Below, piece by piece: positions 10,023 through 21,150 of a DNA stretch of 64,000 bases. The number at the start of each line of letters is the position of its first letter. Position 1 is the stretch's first letter. Position numbers and translations under genes: made by a program. The stretch comes from Symbiodinium natans (lineage: Eukaryota; Sar; Dinophyceae; Suessiales; Symbiodiniaceae): assembly GCA_905221605.1 (NCBI GenBank), contig CAJNDS010002228.1, positions 124,001 to 188,000 on the forward strand, read 5' to 3'. The notes beneath the pieces are model-generated. The model was given only the letters and a program-made list of their open reading frames with translations, was not told the origin of the DNA and made no database searches.

Positions 10023-10111
10023 ACCCCAAACCCCAAACCCCAAACCCTAAACCCTAAACCCTAAACCCTAAACCCTAAACCCTAAATCCTAAACCCTAAA
10101 CCGCATATAAG

Positions 10112-10219
10112 GGGCCATCGCTCCAGGCTGCCTCCGCCACTGTGGAGTCCGCGGCCGTGCCTGCCGCTGCGCAGCTTTCGGCGTCCTCCCTGGGCCCGCT
10201 GAGGCTTCGAACGGGGCAG
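10112..10219 (+). CDS. alanine-rich exon between CCCTAAA array and GT donor
   Basis: 36 codons (GPSLQAASATVESAAVPAAA...) are open from an AAG acceptor just after a CCCTAAA array to CAG|GTAACC. Composition is GC-rich and coding-like compared with the AT-rich intron behind it. Function unknown; likely a linker exon of the same gene as 10991-11071. Confidence 0.5.
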
Positions 10220-10319
10220 GTAACCCTACTGGCTCTTAGTGGGGAAGCAGGAAATGAGGTACGCACCTTAATCCGACTATCTCCCTCTGTATATAAAAAT
10301 CGAAGTATGAACAAATTAA

Positions 10320-10800
10320 AATCAACAGAAGCATAAAAAAGAGATATAGATATAGATATAAATATAGATATAAACATAAACATAAACATATATAGAAAAG
10401 AGAATACATGTAAAAATCAACAAACAAATAGTTCAATAAATTAGTAAAACAATAATTATAAATAGGAATATACATATACATATACATAGAGATATAAATA
10501 TAAATATGAATATAAATATAAATAGATAAATCGATAAATAGATAAACAGATAAATAGATAAATAGATAAATAGATAAATAGATAAATAGATAAATAGATA
10601 AATAGATAAATAGATAAATAGATAAATAGATAAATAGATAAATAGATAAATAGATAACTAGATAAACAGATAAATAGATAGATGAATAGATAAATAGATA
10701 AATAGATAAATCAATAACAATTAGATATAGATAAATACAAATATAAATATAAATATAAATATATACATAAATAAATATAAATAAATGAATAAATAAATGT
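10320..10800. repeat. AT-rich microsatellite tract (AAATAGAT)n
   Basis: An ATATAG/AAACAT start leads into ~200 bp of the octamer AAATAGAT (about 10520-10730), then AAATATAA repeats. No gene. It forms the 5' half of the putative intron after 10219. Confidence 0.9.
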
Positions 10801-10990
10801 CATGCCTCCGAAAGTGCGACAGCACACCCCGGCGCCAAGCATCCCCAAAAGCCCTGAACCCAATACCAATAAGATCTACTAACATAAGCCTTGAACCCCT
10901 AAACCCTAAACCCTAAACCCTAAACCCTAAACCCGAAAAACCCTGTAAACATTCCTGAGCCCTGACCCCTGAAGAGCCTGGGGGGTGAGA

Positions 10991-11071
10991 AGGCCAGTCC
11001 TGCCGCGCGTGATGCGCGTGGGGCCTATGACCGGCTCTCGCCCCGGGGCATGGGGGCCCAGGAGTTGGCGG
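10991..11071 (+). CDS. exon candidate sandwiched by telomere-type arrays
   Basis: 27 codons (KASPAARDARGAYDRLSPRG...) run from a GTGAG acceptor to a 5' splice site formed by the first repeat of a TTTAGGG array (GCG|GTTTAGGG, array 11072-11145). A CCCTAAA array lies upstream (10896-10935). Between 11146 and 11800 I see weak short frames only, one (11225-11275) ending LFGYARVACGCESEEWESK that could be another exon. Confidence 0.5.
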
Positions 11072-11809
11072 TTTAGGGTTTAGGGTTTAGGGTTTAGGGT
11101 TTAGGGTTTAGGGTTTAGGGTTTAGGGTTTAGGGTTTAGGGTTTGAGTTCAGGATTGTTTGGGATGTTTAGTGTCGGCTTCTTTCCATCTGGAGGATGCC
11201 TAAGGAGCTCAGAGAGGGTTTGCTGTTCGGATACGCAAGGGTGGCATGTGGGTGCGAATCGGAGGAGTGGGAGTCCAAGCTAGCCTGTGCAAATCCACAT
11301 GTTTGCAGGATGCCAGACTACACTGGATAGTTGAAAGTTGTTGTGCATCGTAAACTGCTGAGTCTTGTCCTGCCAGCCCAGTATGAACGAGACCCTAAAC
11401 CCTAAATCAAAAACCCTGCATGTGAGACGGCTGCCTCCGTCTCCCCCGAGCACGAACGTGCACGGGCAGAAGTTGCGGCAACTTGGCTGCAAGGCACAGG
11501 AGCTGAGATTGGGATCTTGAGCTCTGGGTCGGACAGGCGGATGTAAAGGGAGGTCGGTCTCGTTCTCGTCCCAGCCCTGTCAACGCAACAGTGCACCGGA
11601 TGACGTGGAAAGGCGAACCGGCGTTTGCAGGGTTGCGTAGCTTCGGCCCTTGCAGGGTAATCTGCAGATGATCAGTTACATTGAGCCCTGAGTGAGTGAG
11701 GGAGTGAGCGAAGCGGGTGCCTTTTTGTGTGGGATTTGACCGGAGTGACGTCTCGGCCAGCGCTCAGAACGTAGGGAACAGGTGAGATTGAACAAGCCGG
11801 AAGGTCGTG

Positions 11810-14800
11810 ATGGCGCCCTTGCACGTCCCCATGCGCCTCCTTGCTTGTGCCATGCTCGGCTTCGTGACGGCCGAGATGCGGGCGGACGACTTCCCCCACT
11901 ACGACCTGGGCACCATCCCGGCCTGGCAGGATCTGGCCTCCCTTCGTGGTGCGCGCCCAGTTTCTCAGGCAGGCATCGGTCAAGCATACGCACATGCACA
12001 TGGTGGAGAAGATGTTAACATTCACAACGCTTGCATGAAACATGAACGAGCTAGGGTAGATCTTCCGGAAGATGGGCCCATCTGCCCCTGCCGAGGTTCT
12101 GAGCAAGGCGGACTACCACCACCAGCTGAGGGCCTTGGACATCCAGCAGCTCTACAGCGCAATCGCAACATTGATGGCCACCTCCAAACCATACTGGCCT
12201 GCGGATGGGCCACAGGACGGCGATGTGGCCAGCTATGCGGGCCTCTTCGCCAGACTGGCTTGGCACTGCTCGGGGAGCTTCCGCATGATCAACGACACGC
12301 ATGCGGCTGGAGGCTGCGAGGGTGCACGGCAGCGCCATTGGCCAGAGAACGAATGGCGTGACAACACCAACTTGGACAAGGCCCGTGGGCTCTTGGCCGA
12401 AGTGAAGCTGCAGTTCGGCGACCGGGTGAGTTGGTCCGACCTCATGACCTTCGCAGGCACCGTGGCCATCAAGGCGAGCGGCGGCCCAGCCAAGAAGTTC
12501 TGCTTTGGGCGCCTGGACGACGTGAGCGGCGATCGTTCCATCCCCCTGGGCGTAGAGGGCGTGGCCCAGTGCTACGGCAGCAAGTTCTGCAAGTCCAACT
12601 TCGAGTGCCCCAACACCTTCCGGTGGTCGGAGCAGAACGACACGGATCATGCCCGCTGCAAGATCGAGCAGCCCGATCGCCTCCAGGCCAGCCATTCTGT
12701 GGGTCTCATCTACGTCTACCCCGAGGGCCCGGAGCTCAAGACCAGCGCCAAGGACTACAAGGCCTACTGGGTGCACAACCGCTCGCCGAGGCTCAGTGCC
12801 CTGGCCCCTTGCCCGCATTGCTCGCAAGCGCCAAGCTGATGGTTCTTGCCCAAGTGGCTATCACTAAAGCTCACGAAAGTGCTCTAGCTCCAAGAGTTCG
12901 AGATTTAGGGTTTTGGGTTAACGGTTTAGGGTTCAGGGTTCTCAGGAGGTGAGGGACACCTTCCGGGATCGCATGGGCTGGACCGACCGCGAGACCGTCG
13001 CCCTCATCGGCGGTGGCCACACTTTGGGCCGGACCCACGGCAACTGCTACTTGGAGGATTAGAGGGGCATCATGTGCACCAGGGGCCCTGCATCAAAGTG
13101 CCCCACTCCACAAAGTAGGATGTTATTCACAGCTAGAGCTGCTTAGTCACTGATGACAATAAGCAAATGCTTTATGGAGCTGCGCTGAAGTTTCGAGATA
13201 GAGTTTTCGAGTTTCCAAGGTTGTCCAGAGTCTTGGCAGTGCCCCAGTAGAGTCAGGAACGCGCCCGTGGTGCAGCAATGACTGAGTGAGGCAACCTCAC
13301 CGGCACCAAATGGGCGCAGACTCCGTACAACAACGTCGGCCCTTACTTTGAGGCTGCGGACGTTCCGCATGCACATGCACGTGGGCTTAGCAAGACGAGT
13401 TGGGGTAGGCTCCCAGTTGTGCGAGCATCTTGGGACAGTTAGGAATCTGCGAGTTTGCGGTCTCGTAAAGATCGCAGAAGTCTTCAGAGGCAGGGTTGGT
13501 AGAAACCGTCGGGTGGAATTTCGGCTGCTCAGGTTGAGGTGCCCCCCTCAAGGCTTGAGGGCTTAAGGGTCCGAGCCCCTAAAGCCTGAAGCCCTAAGCC
13601 CCACAAACCCCCGACAAAACTCAACCCCTAAACCCTAAACCCGAAACCCTCAACCTTCAACCCTCAACCCTTGATCCCCCCCCCTCGCCCCGTAAACCCT
13701 CAACCCTAAACCCTAAGCCCTAAAACCCTAAACCCTATGCCCTAAACCCTGAACCCCAAACCCCAAACCCTAAACCAAGTTCACGAGGCCACGGCAGGAA
13801 GCCTCCGGGGACCCACGGATGGCACCTGCGGAACAGGCCCTGAAGCCGCTTAGCCCCGATGTCTCTTTTGTGCTTGAGGTAGGGGGAGTGGGTTAGGGTT
13901 TCGGGTTTCGGGTTTCGGGTTTCGGGTTTCGGGTTTCGGGTTTCGGGTTCAGGGTTTAGGGTTTTAGGGTTTAGGGTTCAGGGTTTCGGGTTTAACGAGT
14001 CTAGAGGGTTTAGGTGTAGGGTTGAGGGGCTGGGGAAGGGGGGGGAAAGGGGGAAGTTAAAATGTTCAGAATTTGTGGTTTTTTCTACTCAGGGGTTTTA
14101 GGGGTTTGCTTAGGGTTGCAAGTTTGAGGGTCCAGGTTTGAGGGTCCAGGCATTGGCATTGAAGGCAGACTTCGCAAAGCCTAATTACCATATGACCGCT
14201 GGGAGAACCAGCGGAACCCTTGAAGCCCCATGAAACAACGTAAGCTGCAGAAGCAGTAGTGCATCCCTTTGCGAACCCGAGGCGGGCTTCGGCAAGAACA
14301 CCGTCTCCTCGGGTTTCGAGGGTCCTTGGACACGTAGCTTGGAGCCCACGAGCCATCTACAGTGTAATACACCCATGACAATATAAAAACCATGAATTAG
14401 TACCTAACTAATTTAGTAAATAACAAGAGTAAGGCTAATGGTAATAATCATCATCATAAACAAGAATATTAACCATAGTAGTAATAATAATAATAGCAAC
14501 TCCCGTAGAGCCGGTTTTGCCATCTTGGCCTTAAAGTTCGGGGTATGGGCCCTTCCATTGTGGCTCTTTGCTCGTGGTAAACAACGCAACCATGTTCAGC
14601 AGATGCCAGCGTTCCAGCGCTGAGATGCATAGCATGTAGCACGGAAGAGTGGCGCCGCAGCTGTCATAATCATTAATCTTATGATTCATGTGATTCTGAT
14701 TCTGCTTATTTTCATCATGATGATGATGATGACGATGATGACGATGATGACGATGGTGACGATGGTGATGATGATGATGATTGTTTGTTTTTCATCTTAA

Positions 14801-15436
14801 TTTCTGATTGTTTTTTATTATGATTATGATCTGCCCAGGCAGCCCCTCGCGCTGGAACTACGACTTCTTCGATGCCCTGCTGTCGGAGGAGTGGGTGCCT
14901 GCAAAGAGCCCGTCGCCGGCCTGCAAAGAGCCTCTGCCTTCGGCCTCCGGTTTTCTCACCCACTGCAAGCCTGGGCCTCCACTTCTTACCAGAGTGGGGG
15001 GCAGGGTTTTAGGGTTTTAGGGTTTAGGGTTTTAGGGTTTAGGGTTTAGGGCGTTGTAGGGAGCTTTCGGGAGTGTACCGGTGCCCCGCACGCAGGTCTT
15101 AGGGATGCACGTGAGTTGCAGCGCGCGTGTGCAGGGTTGTGAAGCCTGTGTGGACTCAGGTATGGCAATGACCAGTGGCACACCCGCAACCACACGAGCG
15201 AGTTTGCCAAGACCATGCGCCTGACCTCGGATATCTCGCTTGTTGCGGACGAGACCTACCACAAGATCGTCCGAGAATACGCCGCCGACCATGCCCAGTT
15301 CGACGCGGACTTTGCTGATGCTTGGTTCAAGCTGGTGCACAGATCCGAGGATCACCCCCACAAGGATGACCTCGAGCAGGATGCGGGGATTTGCACCAGC
15401 TTTGAGTTCGTGACCCAGGCAAACTTCCTGCCATGA
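11810..15436 (+). CDS. secreted KatG-type (class I) haem peroxidase, single domain, six or more exons
   Basis: Reduces H2O2 at a haem; catalase-peroxidase side of class I. Exon 1 (11810-~11947) starts with a hydrophobic signal ([20 protein letters not shown]). Exon 2 (12060-12797) holds the distal [11 protein letters not shown] motif, [12 protein letters not shown] and [11 protein letters not shown]. Exon 3 (12946-13039) has the proximal [11 protein letters not shown]. Exon 4 from 13290 ([20 protein letters not shown]). Exon 5 from 14838 ([18 protein letters not shown]). Exon 6 (15160-15436) ends in [13 protein letters not shown]...TGA. By alignment, Trp (AWH), Tyr (IYVYPEG) and Met (RMGW) of the KatG Met-Tyr-Trp adduct are all present, suggesting catalase activity. 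KatG normally has a second, inactive C-terminal domain, which is absent here. Donors at 12798 and 13040 are GC. A further small exon, perhaps near 13798-13830, is likely missing between exons 4 and 5. Confidence 0.88.
13560..14020. repeat. CCCTAAA then TTTAGGG/TTTCGGG arrays inside the peroxidase gene
   Basis: C-rich repeats at 13625-13775 (with CCCTCAA and CCCCAAA variants) and G-rich repeats at 13893-14020 (TTTCGGG dominating) flank ~115 bp that are open in one frame up to CTTGAG|GTAGGG at about 13880. That insert may be an additional peroxidase exon. The rest of the intron (14030-14830) holds a dispersed AT-rich stretch and a GATGATGAC microsatellite (14716-14780). Confidence 0.7.
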
Positions 15437-15824
15437 GCGGCCCTGCCGAATTAACACATCCTGCTCGCCTGTGGATGTGCATAGCAGCAAAGCAAGCCAG
15501 TCTGCATGATGCACAGCACGCCTGGCTGAGACCAGGCGGGGATGTACAGATGGGAATTGAGTCATCGCGTCTGGCACAAACTGACTAAGTAGCCATAAGT
15601 AGCCTACAGAATTTCACTCTTGCAAGCTCAGGCAGTCCAATGGCCAGTCAGGCACTTGCCCCACCCGGTTGTGAAGTGTACAGCCTCGGGGGTGCGCAGG
15701 CCTCTTCGCCACATTGGGTACGCAAATAGCCCGCAAAATCGGTGTTCATTGAGCAGGCGCCTCTTCCCCATGTAACCGGATCTGATCCGGCCGACCTCTG
15801 AGTCAGAAACAAAACTCGTCCAAG

Positions 15825-17441
15825 GCCCTGGCACAGCAGGCGCCGGCTGACGAGGCGTCTGCACCGCTACCTCCTCCGCCGCCGCCCCAGGCGCAGCCAA
15901 GCGAGGCGGGATCATGCGTCACGGACGGTCTCTGGAAAAAAGGGTCGCGCACTCAGGCTTGCGTGCCCCGAGCTAAGACATGGGCCATGGGCCCTTACAA
16001 GTTAACCCTAAACCCTACACCTTAAACCCTAAACCCTAAACCCTAGACTGCGTGCGTTTCGGCGTAGTTGAATGGGACCACGGCTTCCCGCGAACGAGAG
16101 CCGACCCTTCTGCCCTGTGCAGGCAGAGCGCAAAGCTCGCGCAGAACATCTGCAGAGGCAGCCGTGCCCCCAAAAACCCAAGGGGGGTTTTCCGAGACAT
16201 TCTTGGGGTCCTTATCATAAGCCTATTATTTGGGCGTCCTTATTATGGCCCCTATAGTACTTATACTATTCCTGTATGTCCCCTATAATACTCTAGTGAG
16301 CCCCCTTCCCCCTCCCCCCCCCCACCCCAAACCCTAAACCCTAAACCCCAAACCCCACACCCGAAACCCTAAACCCTAAACCCTAAGCCCTAAGCCCTAA
16401 ACCTAAACCCTAAGCCCCCCTAAACCCTAAAAACCCTAAACCCTAAGCCCTAAACCCCCCCCCCCCGCCCTCCCCATGCGTCATCGGAGGCAGCGGCAGC
16501 TCCTCGTAGAGAAGCGCAACAAGGCAAGGCAGGGATGGCAGGTCAGGGTTTAGGGTTTAGGGTTTAGGGTGTAGGGTTTAGGATTTAGGATTTAGGGTTT
16601 AGGGTTTAGGGTTTAGGGTGTAGGGTTTAGGGTTTGGGGTTTAGGGCTTAGGGTTTAGTGTTTTGGGTTTTGGGTTTTGGGTTTAGGGCTTAGGGTTTTA
16701 GGGTTTAGGGTTGAGGGCTCAGGGCTCAGGGCCTAGGGGAAAGTTGACTTGGGGCTTTAGTTACCTACAGTTTAGCAGTACGTACCACTTAATTAGTAGG
16801 TATCATCCAGAAAACTTAGTATAAGGTTACCCCAAAGAGTCGCGAATAGCTCATCATCAAACCCCGATATGCTGTAGTATGGATATACCTCTCAGCTCGC
16901 TTTCTTTCCGTTGGTGGGTGGTGGTGGTGGTGCGGTGCCCGAGTTACCCCTCTGCCTACCAAACCCTGAGCCCTAACATACAACACGGCAGCGGAGGAAC
17001 GGCAAAAGCAGCTGGAGGCTTCCAAAGGCAGTGGGGAACCGGCAGGGATTTCTAGGGCCCCGGGGTGTAAGGGTTGAAGGGTTTTCGGGATTCGTTTGGA
17101 GTTCTAGAGCCAGACAAGTCAAGGATATTTCCCAGTTCTACATTCCTGATACAATCCTCCGCCGCAACCCTAAGCCCTACATGTAAAGGCAAAGGTACGT
17201 ATCCTGATGCCTTCTCCAACCATCTTTCCCCAAGCCCCCAAGTTTCGCTAAATCCGTGCCTGCAGAATACCTAAATAACACTCTTCGTTTTTAAAATGTA
17301 AACCTTCTTGCAGGAACCTCTCATGTCACCCCTACAAAGGCCCAAAACCCTAAACCCATGCGGAGGCGGAAATGTTCGCGTGGCCAAAGCCGTGGATGCA
17401 GTCGAGGGCCGAGAAGGGCTGACAGAGGGCCAAGGCAAAGG
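15825..17441 (+). CDS. gene of short charged exons, unknown function
   Basis: 15825-16000 is a clear exon: ALAQQAPADEASAPLPPPPP... to KTWAMGPY, donor GTTAAC. Further candidates: 16123-16170 (two frames open, AERKARAEHLQRQP or QSAKLAQNICRGS), 16490-16547 (RQRQLLVEKRNKARQGWQ, donor GTTTAG from a TTTAGGG array), 16992-17066 (EERQKQLEASKGSGEPAG, donor GTAAGG) and 17366-17441 (GNVRVAKAVDAVEGREGLTE, then TTTAGGG). The product would be rich in Pro/Ala then Arg/Lys/Gln/Glu, helical or coiled-coil in its second half. C-rich arrays (16003-16046, 16323-16462) precede exons and G-rich arrays (16548-16735, 17442-17460) follow them. Joining these exons into one gene is inference; 15437-15824 holds no clear feature. 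Confidence 0.5.
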
Positions 17442-17711
17442 GTTTAGGGTTTGGGGAGTTTAGGGAATTTAGGGATCAAGTTGTGCACAGGATTGGTATG
17501 TTTTGAGGATCCGGACGGCAATTGTCAACACTCTTGGCCCTGACACATGAGGCACAGTCCATGATCTGTGCCATCGTTGAAGGTGCACTGAACACAGCTA
17601 CGCAGAGCTTCCGCGCAGTTCCGTAGAACACCAGTTCCGTTCCTTGCAGTGACATTTGAGCACTAAAGACCCTTAACTCCGCCCTTTCCTGACTCATATG
17701 CTGTCCTCAAA

Positions 17712-17806
17712 CTGGGAGTTGACGAAAATAGGGGACCCTTAATATAGTCATTCCCATATAGTAAGGCCCCAAATAAGGTACCCCTAATTTCGGAAACCCC
17801 CAAATG
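17712..17806. mobile_element. MITE-like element, family B copy 4
   Basis: CTGGGAGTTGACGAAAATAG on the left, CCCCTAATTTCGGAAACCCCC on the right; interior matches the other B copies (TAATATAG, AAATAAGGTACC). Confidence 0.75.
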
Positions 17807-17929
17807 GGGAACTTGCCACACCTGCCCTGCAAGCTTTGAAAGTGAGGCCACTGCCGGTGGCTCCGCGACGGGAAAGAGCCTCGCTGATGTTTTGGGCAAA
17901 ATCCTCTGGCTGCTAATGTAGAATGTAAA

Positions 17930-18010
17930 GGTCGGAATAATTACTAGTAGTATCCCAGTATCCCCTTAGGGTCCCTTGAGAATCATACTGCAAATACCCC
18001 CTTTGTTAGG
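17930..18010. mobile_element. MITE-like element, family E copy 1
   Basis: Begins GGTCGGAATAATTACTAGTA; the same start is seen at 50357 and 54448. The right end is not clear. A weak family A relic (GCAGTCCTTAATCGGGAGTG) lies close by at 18124-18180. Confidence 0.55.
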
Positions 18011-18242
18011 CAGGCCCCATGGGTTTCTAGGGCGCCGGGTCTAAGGTGAAGTTCGGGACCCCTTCGGCCTAAAGCCACAAATCTTGGGGAGGATGTGGGC
18101 CTGACTCATGACTGCCCTAAGACTAACATAGCAGTCCTTAATCGGGAGTGCCGTACCCCCTATTCTAAGACTGCGATGGAAGGATGTTGTTCTCGTCGGC
18201 AGTTTCTTCTCGGCCATTTTTGGGTGCCGTCGGTAGCTCCCC

Positions 18243-20367
18243 ATGGCATGCTGCAGTAGCACTGCGGCGCGTGCTTTGACACCCTTGGCGCAGTACGCAA
18301 AATCCCTCAACGTGCAGCTCGATGGCTTGGAGCTGCACATGGAGTTCCCCATGTACACGGTATCTTTAGGCACCCTGGTTCTGCTGAGTGCCATTTTGAG
18401 TGAGTTTTTGGTCTACTGGTGCATCCGCCATGTGGGGAATCTCTATCGTTTCTGTTTTGAACGTCTTTCCCTAAACCCTAAATCCTAAACCCTAAACCCT
18501 AGACCCTAAAGTGTCCGTTCTCGCAAATCCAAGGCACCTTACTGGAGATGAGCCACTTAGAGCCTCACGAGGCGCTCAAGGAAAGAGGTCTCTTGGTCGA
18601 GTTCCACAGGAAGATGGGAAAGGCAGTTTTTGTTTCACACCAGTGGATTGAAGCTCATCATCCAGACCCGGACTGTACTCAGCTGAGGGTTCTACAGGAT
18701 GCTTTGAGGACAGTCATCGGGAACTTGCAAAGCATTCCCGTGGATGTTGTGAGCGAGACTCTAAATCATGGCAGGCCCCTGCCGACATCTGAGCTTCTGG
18801 CTGAGCCGCTCTTTTTCTGGTACGACTACTTCTCTGCCCCCCAGAAGGAAGAGCGAAGCAAGAGCTATCTGCAGCTAGCCATCAACAGTATACCGGCCTT
18901 CGTGAACGCGTGCTCCTTCTTCTTTGCGCTCGTACCGGTCTTGGAGAACTCACGTGGGACCAACGTGATTTCTCCCGGGAGCTGGCATGGCCGCGGGTGG
19001 TGTAGATTAGAAAGGACTTGCCGTGAGCTCTCCGAAGATCACGACTGGATCGTTGTGAAAAGCCCTTCAGACCTTGAGCTCATCTCAGGTGCAGTAGCTA
19101 AATAGCCTTAACTCGGCTTAAGAATCCCTAAATAGCCTTAACTATAGGGGGTACCTAAAGGGGGTAGTATAGAGGGGGGCAGTAACATGAAGGTGCAGTG
19201 GCATCCACTCGGGCTGGGTCTGGGCCAGTGGGCGAAGGTGCTTTCACCGTGCCAGAGGACCGCTTGAAGCTGGGGCCAGTTCTCATGACGGCGCTGAAGC
19301 GGAAGTTGAAGAGGCTCCTGGAAACACAGGACTTCCCAGGCTATCGTGCATTCCTCAACCAGCAACGTGCGCTTTTCAGAGGCTTGGAGTGTGATGCCTT
19401 TGAACCCGTCCCGGGCTTTGATCAGATCGGCTTTGATCAGATCGATCTGAAATCCCCATGGCGCGCCATGAAGTTCTTCCACCAGAATGGTTTCCGCAAC
19501 GTCTCGGACACTGACCGCTGTGGGTGGATGCCTCTCCACTATGCTGCGGTGAACGGGGATCCATTACTGGTGAAAGATTTGCTCCTGCTTCGTGCAGATC
19601 CAGACCAAGGCACCAAGAAAGTTCATCCGGCCTTTGGCTTTGAAACCGGGATGCTGCCTCTTAGCATCTCTTGCCTGTTCAGGAACACTGAGCTTGTCCA
19701 GCTTCTCATATCCACCAAAGCTAGCGTGGCCAGCAACGTTGTAATTCACGGACCTCTACATTGCGCAGCGGCTCGGAGCACCAGAGAATCCATCCGGATT
19801 CTCTTGGAGGCTCGGTGCAGCCCGCTGGAACAAAATTCCTTTGGTGGGACGATCCTCCAAATGGCTGCTTATTACGGATCGTCTGAGGCCATCGATGAGC
19901 TCCCACGACATGTGAATACTGCCCTGAATGCTTCCGAAGCTCTTCACAGTGCCGCCCTGGGCGGGGCGGGCGCCGAGGTGGTCCATCGGCTAGTTGAGAT
20001 GAGAGCAGATGTGAACATTCAGACGGACGAGCACTTTCGGCGCAAGCCACTCATGCGAGCCGTGTACACATTGCTGACCCTACAACACCGCTTTTACAAG
20101 GTCACGCCTTTCTCCAGGATCATGTATCATGCGGAAGGAGCAACCCCCTTGATGGTGGCTATACTCGCCTGCAACCATGAATGCGCTGCAGCTCTGATAG
20201 CCGCAGGAGCACAGGTCAATCTGCGGAATGCGCGAGGATGCGCCGCGGCAGATTTCATCATCGGGCATTCGTTGCCAGATTTCCTCCGGGAGGCGTTTGA
20301 AGGAAAAGTGGAGGCATGCCACAGGGTGTCACTGCTGGCACGTGGCTGGGTGGAGCTGACGTTGTAA
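18243..20367 (+). CDS. membrane protein with VSHQW (HET/TIR-like) domain and ankyrin repeats, three exons
   Basis: Exons 18243-18462, 18534-19088 and 19193-20367 join in frame to give 649 residues (start codon tentative). Residues ~38-59 form a hydrophobic segment (VSLGTLVLLSAILSEFLVYW). Around residue 106 comes KAVFVSHQW followed by HPDP, then FFWYDYFSAPQ near 168-178: the LSH.W ... D.. .IPQ spacing of HET/TIR-like signalling domains, a family I know to be abundant in dinoflagellates. From ~369 to ~610 about six ankyrin repeats follow (GWMPLHYAAVNGD, GPLHCAAARS, EALHSAALGGAGAEVVHRL, GATPLMVAILACNHECAAAL). Intron 1 is 71 nt, mostly CCCTAAA; intron 2 is 104 nt and flanked by a GGTGCAG direct repeat. 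Likely role: sensing/adaptor at a membrane, but no ligand or partner can be read from sequence. Confidence 0.8.
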
Positions 20368-20667
20368 ATAGGTGACGATTCGGGCGAGATGCCAGAGCGT
20401 CCGTTTTAAAAGGTTTCACTGTGTTTTGCTAGGTTTTGCTCGTGGGAAGAGTTGGCGGTGCGATGCCTTCTGCATCGTGTTACCACTCATGTACTTAGTG
20501 TCGCTCAGTGGTAGCACTTCGTTGGCACTTTACCCATGTGGGACACGAACCATGTTTGGGTTTACCACGCTTGCAACTTTCACCAGGTCTCACCGAGTGT
20601 GAAAAAAGTGTCTAGCGCCAGTGACTGGAATGTGGGTGAATTGAAGGGCTGTAGACGGGCTTCTCAT

Positions 20668-20776
20668 GTGGGGATTTCTGGAAAAAAAGGGGTACCTGAT
20701 TGGTGTCCTAAACAAGGGAATTCTACTACATGGCCGTCCATTCTAGGGCCCCCTTTTGTCGTAAACCCCCATGTGT
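20668..20776. mobile_element. MITE-like element, family B copy 5 (inverted)
   Basis: CATGTGGGGATTTCTGGAAA on the left and TTTTGTCGTAAACCCCCATGTG on the right are inverted relatives of the family B ends. It lies in the 20368-21039 spacer, which otherwise shows only a short degenerate TTTAGGG stretch (20920-20965) and no gene. Confidence 0.65.
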
Positions 20777-21039
20777 AGGGCTGCCAGCCGACTGGCAGTT
20801 GCTGGGTAGATGTGAGAGGAGACTATGGATGCCCTCATGCACCTTCCCAGAAGTAGGAGGATGTTGCCATACGGTGAGCTATGTGGAGATCGCGTCCCAA
20901 GCCTGGCCCAGAGGTTTAGGGTGACCTCTCCATGGTTTAGGGTGTAGAGTTTAGGTTTTAGGGGCGGTGTCGAGGGAAGCTTTTGTTGTAGCCGGAAAGA
21001 GACACAGCTAGCCTTGCCCAGTAGGTCTTGCAGGCAGCA

Positions 21040-21124
21040 GTGTAGCACACTTGTGTGCGTAGGGACAAACTGAGCGTCGTCCGCCGAAGCCGACGATTCG
21101 CTCAAACGCGCCGCTTTCGATTTT
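21040..21124 (+). repeat. split direct repeat A1
   Basis: 85 bp starting GTGTAGCACACTTGTGTGCG and ending CGCCGCTTTCGATTTT; identical by eye to A2 at 27619-27703. Marks the 5' end of the retroelement. Confidence 0.92.
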
Positions 21125-21150
21125 AGCTCTCCTTCCGTGATCCCGACGCC

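Noticed and set aside
12051-12827. 258-residue minus-strand ORF
   Set aside because: Exact antisense of the peroxidase exon, which carries the family's catalytic motifs.
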